From Aspidiotus rigidus (Eukaryota; Arthropoda; Insecta; Hemiptera; Diaspididae), in the NCBI GenBank assembly GCA_035079385.1, contig JAVHKY010000067.1, positions 1,178,001 through 1,242,000 on the forward strand: 64,000 nt of DNA. Reading direction: 5' to 3'. The translations under genes were made by a program, and so were the position numbers. This document shows positions 62,301 to 64,000 of this stretch, piece by piece (the first letter of the stretch is position 1; every line of letters begins with the position of its first letter). Below the pieces are notes generated by a model that saw nothing but the letters and a program-made list of their open reading frames with translations, searched no databases and had not been told where the DNA came from.

Positions 62301-64000
62301 CCATATTTTCTTATATCAGATGCTGCAATAATCGGCTGTGAGGATGGTTTTTCCTCGGTAAACTCACACTAGCAACCTCTAGCCCAGGCAGATTTGAAAT
62401 GGAAATAAATGCCGGCAAAGGTTTTTTTTTTCGTGGATTATGTTTAAAATGGTCTCCTGATAAACATACTAAAAGTCCACAGCGATCAGAGAGTGGGCCC
62501 TCCCCCAAAGGGGGTCAAAGTACCACAAAAATTAGTTTTCTGAGAATAAATCGAAAACTAAGCATCAGAGAAAAAAAAGTTTCGAACAAAAGTTGTTCCT
62601 CATCAAATTTCCTATAAATTTCGCTGTATGTATGTCAATTTAGCCCAAAAACTCGAGCTGAAAAGTTGGTTTGAAAGTTGAGCGATTTTCTAAAATTTTT
62701 GATTTTAGTGTTAGTGTAGTAAAATTAGACAGGTTTCGGAAAAAAAAGAACATTGCGACATAGTAAAGGTCTGATTGCTGGAAATGGTCAAGAATGAAGT
62801 CCAAAACAACATACTAACTTCTCCGCGTTTTTCCTCAAGAGCATCTTTTTTATGGGGGTTGAAACCCCCCCCCCAAAATCAGTTTTTTGTAAATATTCCG
62901 CTTAATACGCATTCTAGAGAAAAAAGTCATCAGCCAAAAATTATTCCTCGTGAAATCCAGGCAAAATTTCTGAATTTCATATTGTTCCAGGCGATATAGG
63001 GAATGATACCAAGAAGCTTGTTGTCCCTTGTTTCTCCGTTTTGATAATTGCAAGATTCATGTAGTCAATCTCTCCGTAGAACAAGCTTCTCGGGAGATCG
63101 CCTGAAATGGCGGAGCAAGTTTGCCTGACCCAATCGACTATCAACGTGAAACCCTCATGCGATTACGCCAACTTTGACAAGGACCGCGTTATTCTCGGAT
63201 TTGTATTGCGGCGGTTCTTCTTGAATTTGTGGGAGCACACAACAATAACAAGCTTCTTGGTGACATTCCTTCCATCGCTTGAAACAATTCCACACGTTAG
63301 CCCACTTCAATTGTACGCGGGTCGAAGTCAAAATCTCACCGCGAGTCCACAACAGAAGACCACATCCATTCCCACCATCGCTTGAAACAACCAGAATGGA
63401 AAACTTGAGAGCATAATACAGCAAAAACGTAGCACACGAAATTCAGCCTGTTTTCAGTCCGAAAATGGAGCACGACATGCTGGCCTGGCCTGGCATACAG
63501 CCCCCTCATAAGGTTGGAGGGGGAAGAAGACCAGCACGAACAGAAAACTCTACGGCACAACCCAGTACAAACGAATCCACCCACTCCAACTAGAAAAATC
63601 GAAATGGGGGAAGGGCTCGCATGTTTATAGCCCCCCATTCAGCTTTTTACATATCATACATGCAGGAAAACTTTATTTTCATGTATGATAGGCAGTTGAT
63701 TATATCTTTCTCAAAATAATATCGTGCAGCAAATTCCCTGTGACAATTAATTGAAACTAATAAAATTAGTATACGTTTCATCATATGTACTAGCGAAATA
63801 TTAACGTTACCTTCGCGCGTAACCACCGCGCAACGACGTCATCTCTCGGCAAGGAGCGCGTTATTCACGGATTTGCATGGCGGAGGCTCAATTGCCATAA
63901 ATTTTTGAGCTGACTATCACGTGTAGGTTAGAAATAAAATACGTAGTCCGATAGGAAGTTTCACGAAGAATAATTTTTGACTGATGACTTTTTTCTCTGG
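62301..64000. other. Gene-less stretch to window end
   Basis: No supportable gene. A GGGGGTTGAAACCCCCC foldback lies near 62854-62873. Two short repeats containing CCATCGCTTGAAACAA lie near 63271 and 63366, related to text near 49166-49230. Confidence 0.45.

Overview
This 64 kb window is eukaryotic, AT-rich and intergenic or intronic in character. I found no host protein-coding gene I can support. What can be recognised is almost entirely transposable-element (TE) sequence in nested layers. It comprises Penelope-like retroelements (PLEs) with GIY-YIG endonucleases, R1-like, RTE-like and I/Jockey-group non-LTR retrotransposons, Ginger-like and other terminal-inverted-repeat (TIR) DNA elements, and large simple and tandem repeats. 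The mixture (R1-like plus EN+ PLEs plus Ginger) fits an arthropod best. That is inference from TE content, because no host gene is present to decide it.

Layout. 1-1225: a PLE 3' part with a complete hammerhead ribozyme (HHR) fold. 2.3-3.4 kb: R1-like fragment. 6.8-10.75 kb: a dispersed repeat, then a PLE carrying an inverted copy of its own 3' third and split by a TIR element that contains a minisatellite. 11.2-11.9 kb: a 5'-truncated PLE. 15.5-19.3 kb: dispersed repeat, then a PLE inserted into the 3' UTR of an older PLE of another subfamily. 25.4-26.5 kb: decayed LINE. 31.0-32.4 kb: Ginger-like element with about 105-bp TIRs. 33.1-33.5 kb: MITE. 34.3-37.7 kb: a 22-bp minisatellite interrupted by an I/Jockey-group LINE with a 73-bp target-site duplication (TSD); that LINE is itself interrupted by a hairpin-rich insert. 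41.6-44.6 kb: a Ginger deletion derivative nested inside another TIR element, then a 329-bp (GA)n tract. 49.8-54.4 kb: a 114-bp insertion ending in a perfect 34-bp hairpin, then an R1-like element interrupted by a PLE with an inverted 3' copy. 59.8-62.3 kb: a third PLE lineage interrupted by an RTE-like LINE. The long stretches between (3.4-6.8, 12-15.4, 19.3-24.3, 26.5-30.5, 37.7-41.4, 44.6-49.8, 54.5-58.9, 62.4-64 kb) show short random open frames only.

How the parts relate. PLEs use a reverse transcriptase (RT; YVDD box) fused to a C-terminal GIY-YIG nuclease, and their terminal regions are known to carry hammerhead ribozymes. Here four PLE insertions have 12-bp TSDs (one perfect, three with a single mismatch). 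Two unrelated insertions independently show the same design: a 5'-truncated main copy with an inverted copy of the GIY-YIG/3' UTR segment fused to its 5' end. HHR-like cores recur in the 3' UTRs with compensating stem changes, and a small hairpin recurs at the extreme 3' end. All copies carry stops or frameshifts, so none looks autonomous as it stands.
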